DNA of 64,000 nt from Sphaerotilus mobilis. GTDB lineage: Bacteria > Pseudomonadota > Gammaproteobacteria > Burkholderiales > Burkholderiaceae_C. Position numbers and translations under genes: made by a program. Below, piece by piece: positions 18,465 to 26,557 of the stretch. Each line of letters opens with the position of its first letter. The first letter of the stretch is position 1. The stretch is taken from assembly GCF_004216565.1 (NCBI RefSeq), contig NZ_SGWV01000010.1:62001-126000 (forward strand), written 5' to 3'. The notes below the pieces were generated by a model. The model worked only from the letters and a program-made list of their open reading frames with translations. It had not been told where the DNA came from and did not search any database.

Positions 18465-18501
18465 GATTCTGCCGATTCAGGGTTACAACCCAAGCAGAAT
18501 C
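18465..18501. repeat. Nested inverted repeat upstream of mscS
   Basis: GATTCTGC pairs with GCAGAATC; inside it GGGTT-AC-AACCC forms a second short stem. It lies about 60 bases upstream of the mscS start in a relatively AT-rich patch, so it could be an operator or leader hairpin. No regulator is indicated. Confidence 0.5.
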
Positions 18502-18601
18502 TGAGGCAGGGTTCACGGATGAGGCGGAGGCGCCACAGGCCGGGCGGAAGACGGCCGGCCGGATGGCGCGTTGCGGGCGGTTTGGGGGACGGTTGCCCAT
18601 C

Positions 18602-18757
18602 GGCACCAGCCCGTCGGACACGGGGTGTCCGACCTACCGGGGTGCGCCAGGACAGACGACGGCGGCAGGGCGAGATGTACGCCGCTCGCCGGCAATGCTC
18701 CGCTGCGTACGCCTGCTTTCGGTAGGTCGGACACCCCGTGTCCGACGGGCTCGTGCC
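18602..18757. repeat. REPIN-like element, copy A
   Basis: A 156-bp element with 38-bp terminal inverted repeats (one mismatch). Each arm holds a 21-base palindrome, GTCGGACAC-CCC-GTGTCCGAC, directly preceded on its own strand by GTAG (18722-18746 on +, 18613-18637 on -). GTAG plus palindrome is the hallmark of bacterial REP sequences mobilised by RAYT transposases. Two REPs in inverted orientation form a REPIN. The 80-bp interior contains a further GTACGC/GCGTAC inverted pair, so the whole element could fold into one long hairpin. Confidence 0.88.
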
Positions 18758-18852
18758 CGCAGCCACCGATCCAGAACGGTGACCACCGCGCCCATACCAG
18801 CCGCGTGAAGCGGCCCGGCGCGTTCAACACGGTTGCGGGCTGGAGGCCCATC

Positions 18853-19008
18853 GGCACCAGCCCGTCGGACACGGGGTGTCCGACATACCGGGGTGCGCCA
18901 GGACAGACGGCTGCGGCAGGGCGAGATGCCCGCCGGTCGCCGGCAATGCTCCGCTGCGTACGCCTGCTTTCGGTAGGTCGGACACCCCGTGTCCGACGGG
19001 CTCGCGCC
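18853..19008. repeat. REPIN-like element, copy B
   Basis: It has the same 156-bp length and order as copy A, with an interior that differs at only a handful of positions. The right REP is intact (GTAG then palindrome, 18973-18997). The left REP palindrome is intact, but its head reads GTAT on the minus strand (rc of ATAC, 18885-18888), a single-base decay. It ends about 40 bases before the stop of the radical SAM gene. Confidence 0.87.
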
Positions 19009-19047
19009 AAGGACCACCGAACCCAGACCGCGTTCAAGGCGCCCCGC

Positions 19048-21021
19048 TCACCCCTGCGCCAAGGCCCGCGCGATCCGCTGTCGGTTGACCCGGGTCTTGG
19101 GGACGTTGAAGTCGAACCACTGCCGCACGTCCTCTTCCAGGCCGATGCCGTGCATGTAGTTGTAGAGCGCCTTGCGCAGGCCGACGCCCAGGGCGTCGTG
19201 GTCGACGCCGGTCGGGTCGTCGAAACCGATGTCGTTGCGGGCAAACACACGGCCCGGGCCAGGCTCGGGCAGCGGGCGCAGCGTGACGCCATAGGCCGCA
19301 GGGTCCAGGCCGACGGGTGAGTGCACGGTGCAGGCGAAGCGGTGGAAGTAGCCCGACTGGATGCAGCCCTCGGCGAACAGCTGGCGCACGTACTCCAGCG
19401 CGTCCACGGTGTCCTGCACGGTCTGGGTCGGGAAGCCGTACATCAGGTAGGCGTGGACCAGGATGCCGGCCTCCGTGAAGGACCGCGTCACCCGCGCCAC
19501 CTGGTCGACCGAGACGCCCTTCTTCATCAGCGCCAGCAGGCGGTCGGAGGCCACTTCCAGCCCGCCGGAGATCGCGATGCAGCCGCTGTCGGCGAGTTGC
19601 TCGCACAGCTCGCGGCCGTAGCTCTTCTCGAAGCGCACATTGCCCCACCAGCTGATCGCCGTGCCACGACGTTGCAGCTCGCTGGCCAAGGCCTTGAGCG
19701 ACTTGGGCGGCGCGGCCTCGTCGACGAAGTGGAAACCGGTCTGGCCGGTCTCGGCGACGATGGCCTCGATGCGGTCGACCAGCACCTCGGCGCTGGCGGC
19801 GTCGTAGCGGCCGATGTAGTCCAGGCCGACGTCGCAGAAGCTGCACTTCTTCCAGTAGCAGCCATGCGCCACGGTCAGCTTGTTCCAGCGCCCGTCGCTC
19901 CACAGCCGGTGCATGGGGTTGAGCATGTCCAGCAAGGACAGGTAGCGATCGGTCGGCAGGCCGTCCCAGGTCGGCGTGCCGACCTCCTCGAAGGGGATGT
20001 CGGGCTCGATGAAGTTGACGTACTGAACAACCCCTGCGGGCCGATCGGACGTGTCCGCATCGACCGGCCCGGTTCGCACGAAGGTGCGCACCAGGCGGCT
20101 GGGTCCGCGTCGACCGGACAGGTGTTCCAGCAAGGACAGCAGCGGGCGCTCGCCGCCGTCGAGCGTGACGGCGTCGAAGAAGTCGAACACGCGGGGGTCA
20201 TCGAGCGTGCGCAGCTCGGTGTTGACATAGCCGCCGCCCAGCACCGTGACGGTGGCCGGCGCGTGGGCCTTGATCGCCTGCGCGATCCGGAAGGCGGCGT
20301 AGACCGCGCCCGGGAACGGCACCGACACCAGCACGACCTCCGGGCGGTGGCGGTCGAAGGCGCTCATCGTCAGGTCGTGCAGCAACGCGTCGACCAGCGT
20401 CGGCGGCGCGGCCAGCGCCTGCGCCAGCGGGTCGAAGGTGGGCTGGCTCATGGCCAGGCTCTCGGCGTAGCGGACGAACTCGAAGCGCGGGTCGATGGCC
20501 TCGCGCACCACGTCGGCCAGGTCGTTGAGGTAGAGCGTCGCGAGGTGCCGCGCGCGGTCTTGCTGGCCCAGCGCGCCGAAGGCCCAGGCGAGCGGGTCGC
20601 CGCCGTCCGGATCGTCGGGATCCTCGTAGGCATCGAGGCTGGCGAAGCGCGGACCTTCCGGCAGGAAGGTCCGGCTGACGATGCGGTGGGCGACCGTGCT
20701 GTCACGCCCCTGCAGGAAGGCGATCGCCGGCCCGATGGTGGCCAGATAGCGCCCGGCGTTGTCGAGGAAGCCCTGCGCCATCGGCCCGCGCTGGGCCTCG
20801 GGCATCGCCAGGATGCGGTCCCGCACGGCGCCCAGCCCGTCGCGTGACAGCAGCTTGAGCGCCAGCGCCAGCGCCAGGTCCTCCTGCACCGCCAGATGCC
20901 CACGCGAACGCAGGAAGCCGGTCAGGTAGGCCGTCGACGGATAGGGCGTGTTCAGCTGCGTCATCGGCGCGATGACGCTGAGGATGCGCGGCGTGGCGCC
21001 GAGGGTGGTGGGCAGGGGCAT
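19048..21021 (-). CDS. B12-binding radical SAM protein
   Basis: A 657-residue cobalamin-binding radical SAM enzyme of unassigned reaction. The first about 110 residues open with a segment like that of cobalamin rSAM enzymes (RILSVIAPMTQLNTPYPST). A Rossmann/B12-like section lies around 225-310 (PEVVLVSVPFPGAVYAA, VLGGGYVNTELR). The radical SAM barrel starts near 380. Its cluster motif reads C-YWKK-C-SF-C, that is CX4CX2C rather than the canonical CX3CX2C. Downstream are HFVDEAAPP, GGLEVASDRLL and AYLMYGFPTQT (SAM-binding glycine-rich and beta strands). No precursor peptide or obvious pathway partner is adjacent. It is divergent from an SDR gene 67 bp away. Function is not predictable from sequence alone. 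Confidence 0.88.
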   Translation of the reverse strand: MPLPTTLGATPRILSVIAPMTQLNTPYPSTAYLTGFLRSRGHLAVQEDLALALALKLLSRDGLGAVRDRILAMPEAQRGPMAQGFLDNAGRYLATIGPAIAFLQGRDSTVAHRIVSRTFLPEGPRFASLDAYEDPDDPDGGDPLAWAFGALGQQDRARHLATLYLNDLADVVREAIDPRFEFVRYAESLAMSQPTFDPLAQALAAPPTLVDALLHDLTMSAFDRHRPEVVLVSVPFPGAVYAAFRIAQAIKAHAPATVTVLGGGYVNTELRTLDDPRVFDFFDAVTLDGGERPLLSLLEHLSGRRGPSRLVRTFVRTGPVDADTSDRPAGVVQYVNFIEPDIPFEEVGTPTWDGLPTDRYLSLLDMLNPMHRLWSDGRWNKLTVAHGCYWKKCSFCDVGLDYIGRYDAASAEVLVDRIEAIVAETGQTGFHFVDEAAPPKSLKALASELQRRGTAISWWGNVRFEKSYGRELCEQLADSGCIAISGGLEVASDRLLALMKKGVSVDQVARVTRSFTEAGILVHAYLMYGFPTQTVQDTVDALEYVRQLFAEGCIQSGYFHRFACTVHSPVGLDPAAYGVTLRPLPEPGPGRVFARNDIGFDDPTGVDHDALGVGLRKALYNYMHGIGLEEDVRQWFDFNVPKTRVNRQRIARALAQG

Positions 21022-21088
21022 GCAGGGGTGCGTGGGCGGGATCGGGCGGGATCGGGCGGGATTTTCCGGCAGCCGCTACGCTGGCCGC

Positions 21089-21844
21089 ATGAGCCTGCCC
21101 GACAACCCCGCCCTGCCCTTGCCGCCCAGCGCCGTGATGAGCCGTTTCCCGCCCGGATTCCACGCCCTCGTGACCGGCGCCAGCGGGGCCATCGGCGCGG
21201 CCCTGGTCGAACAGCTGCAGGCCTTGCCGCAAGCGCCCCGGGTGCGCGCCCTGAGCCGCCGGTCCGACCCGCCGCTGGACCTGTGCGACGAGGCCGGCAT
21301 CGCCACCGCCGCGCGGCGCCTGGCCGACGAGGTGGCCGCGCACGGGCCCTTCCAGCTGGTCATCCATGCCGGCGGCCTGCTGCACACGCCGGACTTCATG
21401 CCCGAGAAGCGGCTGGCCGACCTGAACCTGGCGCAGTTGCAGCAGACCTTCGCGGTCAACACCTTCGGCCCAGCGCTGCTGATCCGTCACCTGAGCCCGC
21501 TGCTGGACCGCCAGCGCGCCGTCTTCGCGCTGCTGTCGGCCAAGGTCGGCAGCATCGGCGACAACCGGCTCGGCGGCTGGACGGCCTACCGGGCGTCCAA
21601 GGCGGCACTGAACATGGTCATCAAGACGGCGGCCATCGAACTTCGCCGCAGCCAGCCGCGCACCAGCCTGATCGCGCTGCACCCGGGCACGGTGCAATCG
21701 CCGCTGTCACAACCCTTCCGCGGCGGCGAACTCGGCCGCCCGCCCGAACAGGCCGCCACCGACCTGCTGCGGGTCATCGACGGACTGACGGCCGAGGACA
21801 GCGGCGAGTTCTTCAGCTGGGACGGCAGCCGCCTGCCGTGGTGA
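21089..21844 (+). CDS. Short-chain dehydrogenase/reductase (SDR)
   Basis: A 251-residue classical SDR. The NAD(P)-binding motif is TGASGAIG (about residues 30-37). VIHAGGLLHT takes the place of the NNAG strand, and NTFGPALL follows. The catalytic set is Ser in FALLSAKVGSIGDN and YxxxK in AYRASK, with HPGTV after it. It resembles the C-factor/CsgA-like SDR subgroup. The start is uncertain: an ATG 16 codons further in (M-S-R-F-P-P-G) sits closer to the Rossmann fold. The substrate is unknown. It is divergent from the radical SAM gene and followed by a REPIN-like element. Confidence 0.9.
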   Translation: MSLPDNPALPLPPSAVMSRFPPGFHALVTGASGAIGAALVEQLQALPQAPRVRALSRRSDPPLDLCDEAGIATAARRLADEVAAHGPFQLVIHAGGLLHTPDFMPEKRLADLNLAQLQQTFAVNTFGPALLIRHLSPLLDRQRAVFALLSAKVGSIGDNRLGGWTAYRASKAALNMVIKTAAIELRRSQPRTSLIALHPGTVQSPLSQPFRGGELGRPPEQAATDLLRVIDGLTAEDSGEFFSWDGSRLPW

Positions 21845-21884
21845 GGGTGTGCCGCTGGGCCGGCGTTTGGGCTGGAGGCCTGTC

Positions 21885-22063
21885 GGCACCAGCCCGTCGG
21901 ACACGGGGTGTCCGACCTACCGGGTGGAGGCCTCCGCCACGGCATGGCGTCTGGCCTGGCCTCGAACACCGGCGTCTGGCCTTCGGCCGGTTGGACACCG
22001 GCGCACCGCCGCACCGGCGTTTTGCCTTCGGTAGGTCGGACACCCTGTGTCCGACGGGCTCGT
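21885..22063. repeat. REPIN-like element, copy C
   Basis: Both arms match copies A and B. The left arm is 38 bp (palindrome 21896-21916, head CTAC 21917-21920). The right arm keeps 35 bp (GTAG 22031-22034, palindrome 22035-22055 with CCT in place of CCC in the loop). The interior is unrelated and longer (106 bp), so the arms were copied or kept independently of the core. It lies between the convergent 3' ends of the SDR and FAD-oxidase genes. Confidence 0.85.
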
Positions 22064-22097
22064 CATCGAAGGCGCGTTGGCGCTACGGCCTGAACGC

Positions 22098-23519
22098 TCA
22101 CATCACCTTGCCCGGATTCATGATCCCCAGCGGGTCCAGCGCCTGTTTCACGGTGCGCTGCAGGGCCTGTTCAACGGGGCTCTTGTAGCGCGCGGCCTCG
22201 TCGCGGCGCAGCACGCCCAGGCCGTGTTCGGCGGAGATCGAGCCGCCCCGTTCGGCGACGGCATCGTGGACCAGGCGGTTGAGGTCCGCCTCATGCGCCA
22301 GGAACCAGGCCGCGTCCGCCGAGCCCGCCGGGCCGCAGCGATCGGCCGGGGGCGAGACGTTGAAGTGCAGGTTGCCGTCGCCCAGATGGCCGAAGGTGAC
22401 CAGGCGCAGATCGGGCCAACGCGCGGCGATGGCGGCGTCGGTCGTGGCGATGAACTCGGCCAGGCGCGAAATCGGCAAGGCGATGTCGTGCTTGATGGTG
22501 CGGCCCTCGGCACCCTGGGCCTCGGAGATGTGCTCGCGCAGGGCCCAGAGGGCCTCGAACTGCGCCAGCGAGGTCGACATCGCCGCGTCCTGCAGCAGGC
22601 CGGCGTCCATCGCGTCGGCCAGCAAGGCTTCGAGCGCGGCCATGGCGTCGGCCTCGTCGCGTGGCTCGCTCAGCTCGATCAGCACGTACCAGGGCGAGCG
22701 CTGGGCGAGCGGCGTGCGGCAGGCCGGCATGTGGCGCTCGACCATGCGCAGGCAGGTGTCGCTGAGCAGCTCGCAGGCGGTCAGCCGGGAACCGAGCGCG
22801 GCCTGGGCGCGTTGCAGCAGGGCGACCGCATCGGCCGGGCTGGCGACGGCCACGAAGGCGGCGACCTGGGCGGCCGGTGGCGGCACCAGCTTGAGCACGG
22901 CGGCGGTGATGACCCCGAGCGTGCCCTCGCTGCCGATGTAGAGATCGCGCAGGTCGTAGCCGGTGTTGTCCTTGCGCAGGCCGCGCAGGCCGGACCAGAT
23001 CTCGCCCTCGGCGGTGACGACCTCCAGCCCCAGGCACAGCTCGCGGGCATTGCCATGCCGCAGCACCTGCACGCCACCGGCATTGGTGGCGAGGTTGCCG
23101 CCGATGGTGCAACTGCCCTCGGCGGCCAGGCTGAGCGGAAAGAGCCGACCGGCGGCCAGCGCCGCCTGCTGGGCGTCGAGCAGCGTCAGGCCGGCCTCGA
23201 CCGTCATCGTGTTGTTGAGCGGATCGACCTCGCGCACCCGCCGCAGCCGGCGCAGCGACAGCAGCAGCGCGGCGCCAGTCTCGTCCGGCGTCGCGCCACC
23301 CGACAGGCCGGTGTTGCCCCCTTGCGGCACGACCGGCACGCGGTGCTCGTGACACCAGCGCACCAGCGCGGCGACCTGTTCGGTGGTGTCGGGCTGGGCG
23401 ACCGCGAGGGCGCGGCCGGTCCACTTGCCGCGCCAGTCGGTCAAGAAAGGCGCCGTCTCGGCCGGGTCGGTGAGCAGCCGGCCGGCGTAGACGCGACGCA
23501 GGGCGTCGAGCGGGTTCAT
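22098..23519 (-). CDS. FAD-binding 2-hydroxyacid dehydrogenase (GlcD/D-2-HGDH-like)
   Basis: A 473-residue flavoenzyme of the VAO/FAD_binding_4 family that oxidises D-2-hydroxyacids such as D-lactate, glycolate or D-2-hydroxyglutarate. The FAD domain shows VPVVPQGGNTGLSGGATPD (about 60-80), CTIGGNLATNAGGVQVLR, and LRDLYIGSEGTLGVITA. The C-terminal FAD-oxidase_C part has FGHLGDGNLHFNV, whose His coordinates metal or substrate in the family, and SISAEHGLG near the end. It ends in the family tail LDPLGIMNPGKVM. Its ATG overlaps the stop of the upstream nitronate monooxygenase gene by four bases, so the two are co-translated. The exact substrate is unresolved. Confidence 0.94.
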   Translation of the reverse strand: MNPLDALRRVYAGRLLTDPAETAPFLTDWRGKWTGRALAVAQPDTTEQVAALVRWCHEHRVPVVPQGGNTGLSGGATPDETGAALLLSLRRLRRVREVDPLNNTMTVEAGLTLLDAQQAALAAGRLFPLSLAAEGSCTIGGNLATNAGGVQVLRHGNARELCLGLEVVTAEGEIWSGLRGLRKDNTGYDLRDLYIGSEGTLGVITAAVLKLVPPPAAQVAAFVAVASPADAVALLQRAQAALGSRLTACELLSDTCLRMVERHMPACRTPLAQRSPWYVLIELSEPRDEADAMAALEALLADAMDAGLLQDAAMSTSLAQFEALWALREHISEAQGAEGRTIKHDIALPISRLAEFIATTDAAIAARWPDLRLVTFGHLGDGNLHFNVSPPADRCGPAGSADAAWFLAHEADLNRLVHDAVAERGGSISAEHGLGVLRRDEAARYKSPVEQALQRTVKQALDPLGIMNPGKVM

Positions 23520-24670
23520 GCGGCGCTCCCGAGCGGGTGGTCAGGACGGTCCTGCCAGGCCACGCCGTCGAACAGCGAGCGCACGACCTCGGCGGCCGGC
23601 ACGGCGCGACAGCCGCTGGCGTTCTGGCCCGACCACAGCGGCGAGAAGTCGGCACAGCCGACCGCCTCGGCCGCTGCCCGCAGCGGGGCCAGCGCGGCGG
23701 TGGCGAGCGGGAAGGCCGGTGCGATCGGCCGTTGCGGGTCGATCGGCCCCAGCTCGGCCATCAGCCGCGTCACCAGTCCCCGAGCCGGCCGGCCGGTGTA
23801 GAGGTTCGTCAATGCCGTGCGGTCGGCCGCCGTGCCGAGCAGGGCGGCGCGGTGCATGTCGCTGGTCAGGGCCTCGTCGCAGCACAGGAAGGCGGTGCCG
23901 ACCTGGACGGCGCTGGCGCCCAGCGCAAAGGCTGCCCGCACCCCCGCCGCATCGGCGATGCCCCCGGCGGCGATGACCGGCACACGCACCGAACGCACGA
24001 CCTGTGGCAGCAGCGCGAACAGGCCCGGCTGCGTGGCCATCGCGGCCAGCGGGTCGAAGGGCGCGGCGCGCACCGCGTCGATGCCGGCGCGGAACCGGTC
24101 GATGCCGTCGGGCAGGAAGGTGCCGCGGTGGCCGCCGGCCTCCAGACCCTGGGCGATGACGGCGTCGACACCTTGGCGTTCGAGCCAGACCGCCTCGTCG
24201 CAGGTGGTGGCAGAAGCGATGACCCGGGCGCCGATGGCCCGCACGGCGGTGAGCAAGGTCGGCTCGGGCAGGCCGAAGTGGAAGCTGACGACCTCGGGGC
24301 GGAACGGCGCGAGGGCCTCGGCCATCGCGGCGTCGAACGGCGCACGGCCCGGTCCGGCCGGTATGGCCGCCGCATCGATGCCCCATTCGGCGTGATAAGG
24401 GGCCAGCGCGGCGCGCCAGGCGGTGTCGCGGGACGGGTCCGGCACCGGCGGCACATGGCAAAAGAAGTTGACGTTGACCGGCCCGTCGTGTGCAGCGCGC
24501 AGGGCGCTGAGCTGGGCGCGAAGGCTCTCGGGCGTCAGCATCGCAGCGGGCAAGGACGCCAGCGCGCCGGCCGCGCCGGCTGCGGCCGCCAGGCGGTGGT
24601 CCTGGGCACCGGCCATCGGGGCCTGGATCAGCGGCAGGCGGGTGCCGATCAGGTGGGTCCAGCGGTTCAT
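23516..24670 (-). CDS. Nitronate monooxygenase-like FMN enzyme
   Basis: A 384-residue TIM-barrel flavoenzyme of the nitronate monooxygenase (2-nitropropane dioxygenase) family. It oxidises propionate-3-nitronate or related nitronates. Family features are LIQAPMAG at the N-terminus, VSFHFGLP, GVDAVIAQGLEAGGHRG (with His-Arg after the Gly pair), VPVIAAGGIAD, and ALGASAVQVGTAFLCCDEA. The ATG of M-N-R-W-T is chosen because it precedes the first barrel strand. A downstream four-base overlap with the FAD dehydrogenase gene suggests the pair share a role in clearing a toxic or reduced metabolite. Confidence 0.92.
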   Translation of the reverse strand: MNRWTHLIGTRLPLIQAPMAGAQDHRLAAAAGAAGALASLPAAMLTPESLRAQLSALRAAHDGPVNVNFFCHVPPVPDPSRDTAWRAALAPYHAEWGIDAAAIPAGPGRAPFDAAMAEALAPFRPEVVSFHFGLPEPTLLTAVRAIGARVIASATTCDEAVWLERQGVDAVIAQGLEAGGHRGTFLPDGIDRFRAGIDAVRAAPFDPLAAMATQPGLFALLPQVVRSVRVPVIAAGGIADAAGVRAAFALGASAVQVGTAFLCCDEALTSDMHRAALLGTAADRTALTNLYTGRPARGLVTRLMAELGPIDPQRPIAPAFPLATAALAPLRAAAEAVGCADFSPLWSGQNASGCRAVPAAEVVRSLFDGVAWQDRPDHPLGSAA

Positions 24671-24789
24671 GTCGGGGCTTCTGGGCAGTGTTCGTGACAC
24701 GACAGTTTGCCCTCGTCGCAACGCTCAGGTGTCGCGCCGGCACCCCGTCGATGACGCCAGACGGCGGTGCCGCGCCGATACTTGAGCCC

Positions 24790-26481
24790 ATGACATCCAA
24801 GCGCCCCAACCGTGCCGCCGCCGCGCTCCGCGTGGCCCTGTCCGCCACGCTGCTGGCCGCCGGCCTGAGCGCTTGCACGACAACCCCGCCGCCGCCCTTG
24901 CGCGTCAAGGTGCTGGCGATCAACGACTTCCACGGCAACCTGAAGCCGCCGCTGGGTGGCATCCGGCTGGCTGACCCGGCCGATCCGAAGAAGACCGTGT
25001 CGGTGCCAGCCGGTGGGGCCGAGTACCTCGCCAGCGCGGTGGCGGCGGCGCGGGCGAAGAACCCGAACCATGTCTTCGTGGCGGCGGGCGACCTGATCGG
25101 TGCGAGCCCGCTGCTGTCGGCGCTGTTCCACGACGAGCCGACGCTGGAGTCGCTGGGCCTGATGGGGCTGGAGGCCAGCGCGGTCGGCAACCACGAGTTC
25201 GACCAGGGCCGCGCCGAGCTGCTGCGCCAGCAACGCGGCGGTTGTCATCCGAAAGACGGCTGTCGCGGCCCGAAGCCGTCCTGGGGCGGCGCGCCGTTCC
25301 AGTACCTGGCCGCCAGCACGATCGATGACGCGACCGGCCAGCCGCTGCTGCCGCCCTATGTCATCAAGCGTTTCGAGGACGTGCCGGTGGCCTTCATCGG
25401 CCTGACGCTGAAGGACACGCCGACCATCGTCACGCCCACCGGCGTCGCCGGCCTGACCTTCCGCGACGAGGTGAGCACGGTCAACGCGCTGGTGCCGGGC
25501 CTGCGCGCCCAGGGCGTCGAGGCGATCGTGGTGCTGATCCACGAAGGCGGCTTCCCGAGCGGCGGGCCGAACGAGTGCCCGTCGATCTCCGGGCCGATCG
25601 TGAAGATCGTCGAGGGCTTCGATCCCGCCGTCGACGTCGTCATCAGCGGTCACACCCACCGGGCCTACAACTGCCGCATCGCCGGCCGGCTGGTGACCAG
25701 CGCCGACAAGTACGGCACGGTGCTCAGCGAGATCGACCTGGTGATCGACCGGCGCAGCCGCGACGTGCTCGAAGCACGCGCCGACAACGTCGTGGTGCGC
25801 CATGACCAGTACGCCCGCGAGGCGGCGCAGACCCGTCTGATCGCCAGCTGGGAGCCGCTGGCAGCACCGCTGGCGCGCCGCATCGTCGGCCAGCTGAGCG
25901 CGCCGCTGACCCGCGACGAGAGCACCGCCGGCGAGAGCACGCTGGGCCAGGTGGTGGCCGACTCGCAGCTCAGCGCGACCGAGCACCCGTCCAGCGGCGG
26001 CGCCCAGATCGCGCTGATGAACCCGGGCGGCCTGCGCGCCGACCTCAAGCCCGGTGACGACGGCCAGGTGCGCTACGAGGACGTGTTCGCGGTCCAGCCC
26101 TTCTACAACAACCTCGTCACGCTGAGCCTGAGCGGCGCACAGATCCAGCAGGTGCTGGAACAGCAGTGGCTCAACCAGCCCAAGCCGCGCATCCTGCAGG
26201 TCTCGCGCGGGCTGCGCTACCAGTGGCGCGCCAGTGCGCCGGTCGGACAGCGGGTGGTGCCCGGCAGCCTGACGCTCAACGGCGAGCCGATCGAGCCGGG
26301 CCGGCGCTACCGCGTCACCGTCAACAGCTTCCTGGCCGCCGGCGGCGACGGCTTCACCGTGCTGGCCCAGGGCCAGGAACGCCGCACCGGCCTGATGGAC
26401 CTGGATGCGATCGAGGTCTGGTTCCGTGGCAACGACCGCATCCGCCCGGGCGCGCTGGACCGCATCGTGCGTGTCGACTGA
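24790..26481 (+). CDS. Lipoprotein bifunctional metallophosphatase/5'-nucleotidase
   Basis: A 563-residue exported 5'-nucleotidase that hydrolyses nucleotide monophosphates or sugar nucleotides outside the inner membrane. A lipoprotein signal ends in the lipobox LSAC at about residue 26. Calcineurin-like metal ligands follow: LAINDFHGNL (D-x-H), AAGDLIGAS, VGNHEFDQG, and VISGHTHRAYNC. The C-terminal 5_nucleotid_C domain (about 375-540) carries NPGGLRADL and SFLAAGGDGFTVL. The ATG is placed just before the signal peptide; the longer open frame upstream is not needed. It stands alone before serC. Confidence 0.95.
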   Translation: MTSKRPNRAAAALRVALSATLLAAGLSACTTTPPPPLRVKVLAINDFHGNLKPPLGGIRLADPADPKKTVSVPAGGAEYLASAVAAARAKNPNHVFVAAGDLIGASPLLSALFHDEPTLESLGLMGLEASAVGNHEFDQGRAELLRQQRGGCHPKDGCRGPKPSWGGAPFQYLAASTIDDATGQPLLPPYVIKRFEDVPVAFIGLTLKDTPTIVTPTGVAGLTFRDEVSTVNALVPGLRAQGVEAIVVLIHEGGFPSGGPNECPSISGPIVKIVEGFDPAVDVVISGHTHRAYNCRIAGRLVTSADKYGTVLSEIDLVIDRRSRDVLEARADNVVVRHDQYAREAAQTRLIASWEPLAAPLARRIVGQLSAPLTRDESTAGESTLGQVVADSQLSATEHPSSGGAQIALMNPGGLRADLKPGDDGQVRYEDVFAVQPFYNNLVTLSLSGAQIQQVLEQQWLNQPKPRILQVSRGLRYQWRASAPVGQRVVPGSLTLNGEPIEPGRRYRVTVNSFLAAGGDGFTVLAQGQERRTGLMDLDAIEVWFRGNDRIRPGALDRIVRVD

Positions 26482-26557
26482 CGCAGGTCAAGTCCGCTGC
26501 AGGGGATTGGCTATCCTCGCCGACCACCCGTCCATCCCGAATCAGGAGAGCCCCGGC

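Larger units (their letters stand above)
18405..19047. other. 643-bp intergenic region with two REPIN-like elements
   Basis: There is no credible gene here: short open frames lack ribosome sites and family resemblance. It contains the 5' leader of the mscS gene, a nested inverted repeat, and two 156-bp paired-palindrome elements in direct orientation, about 95 bp apart. The sequence between them partly repeats the left flank (TTGCGGGCTGGAGGCCCAT and relatives), so the element copied more than its core. Confidence 0.7.

Noticed and set aside
18602-19008. Possible CRISPR array
   Set aside because: There are only two long units with internal inverted symmetry, no uniform short repeats or unique 30-40 bp spacers, and no cas genes. 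The REPIN reading fits better.
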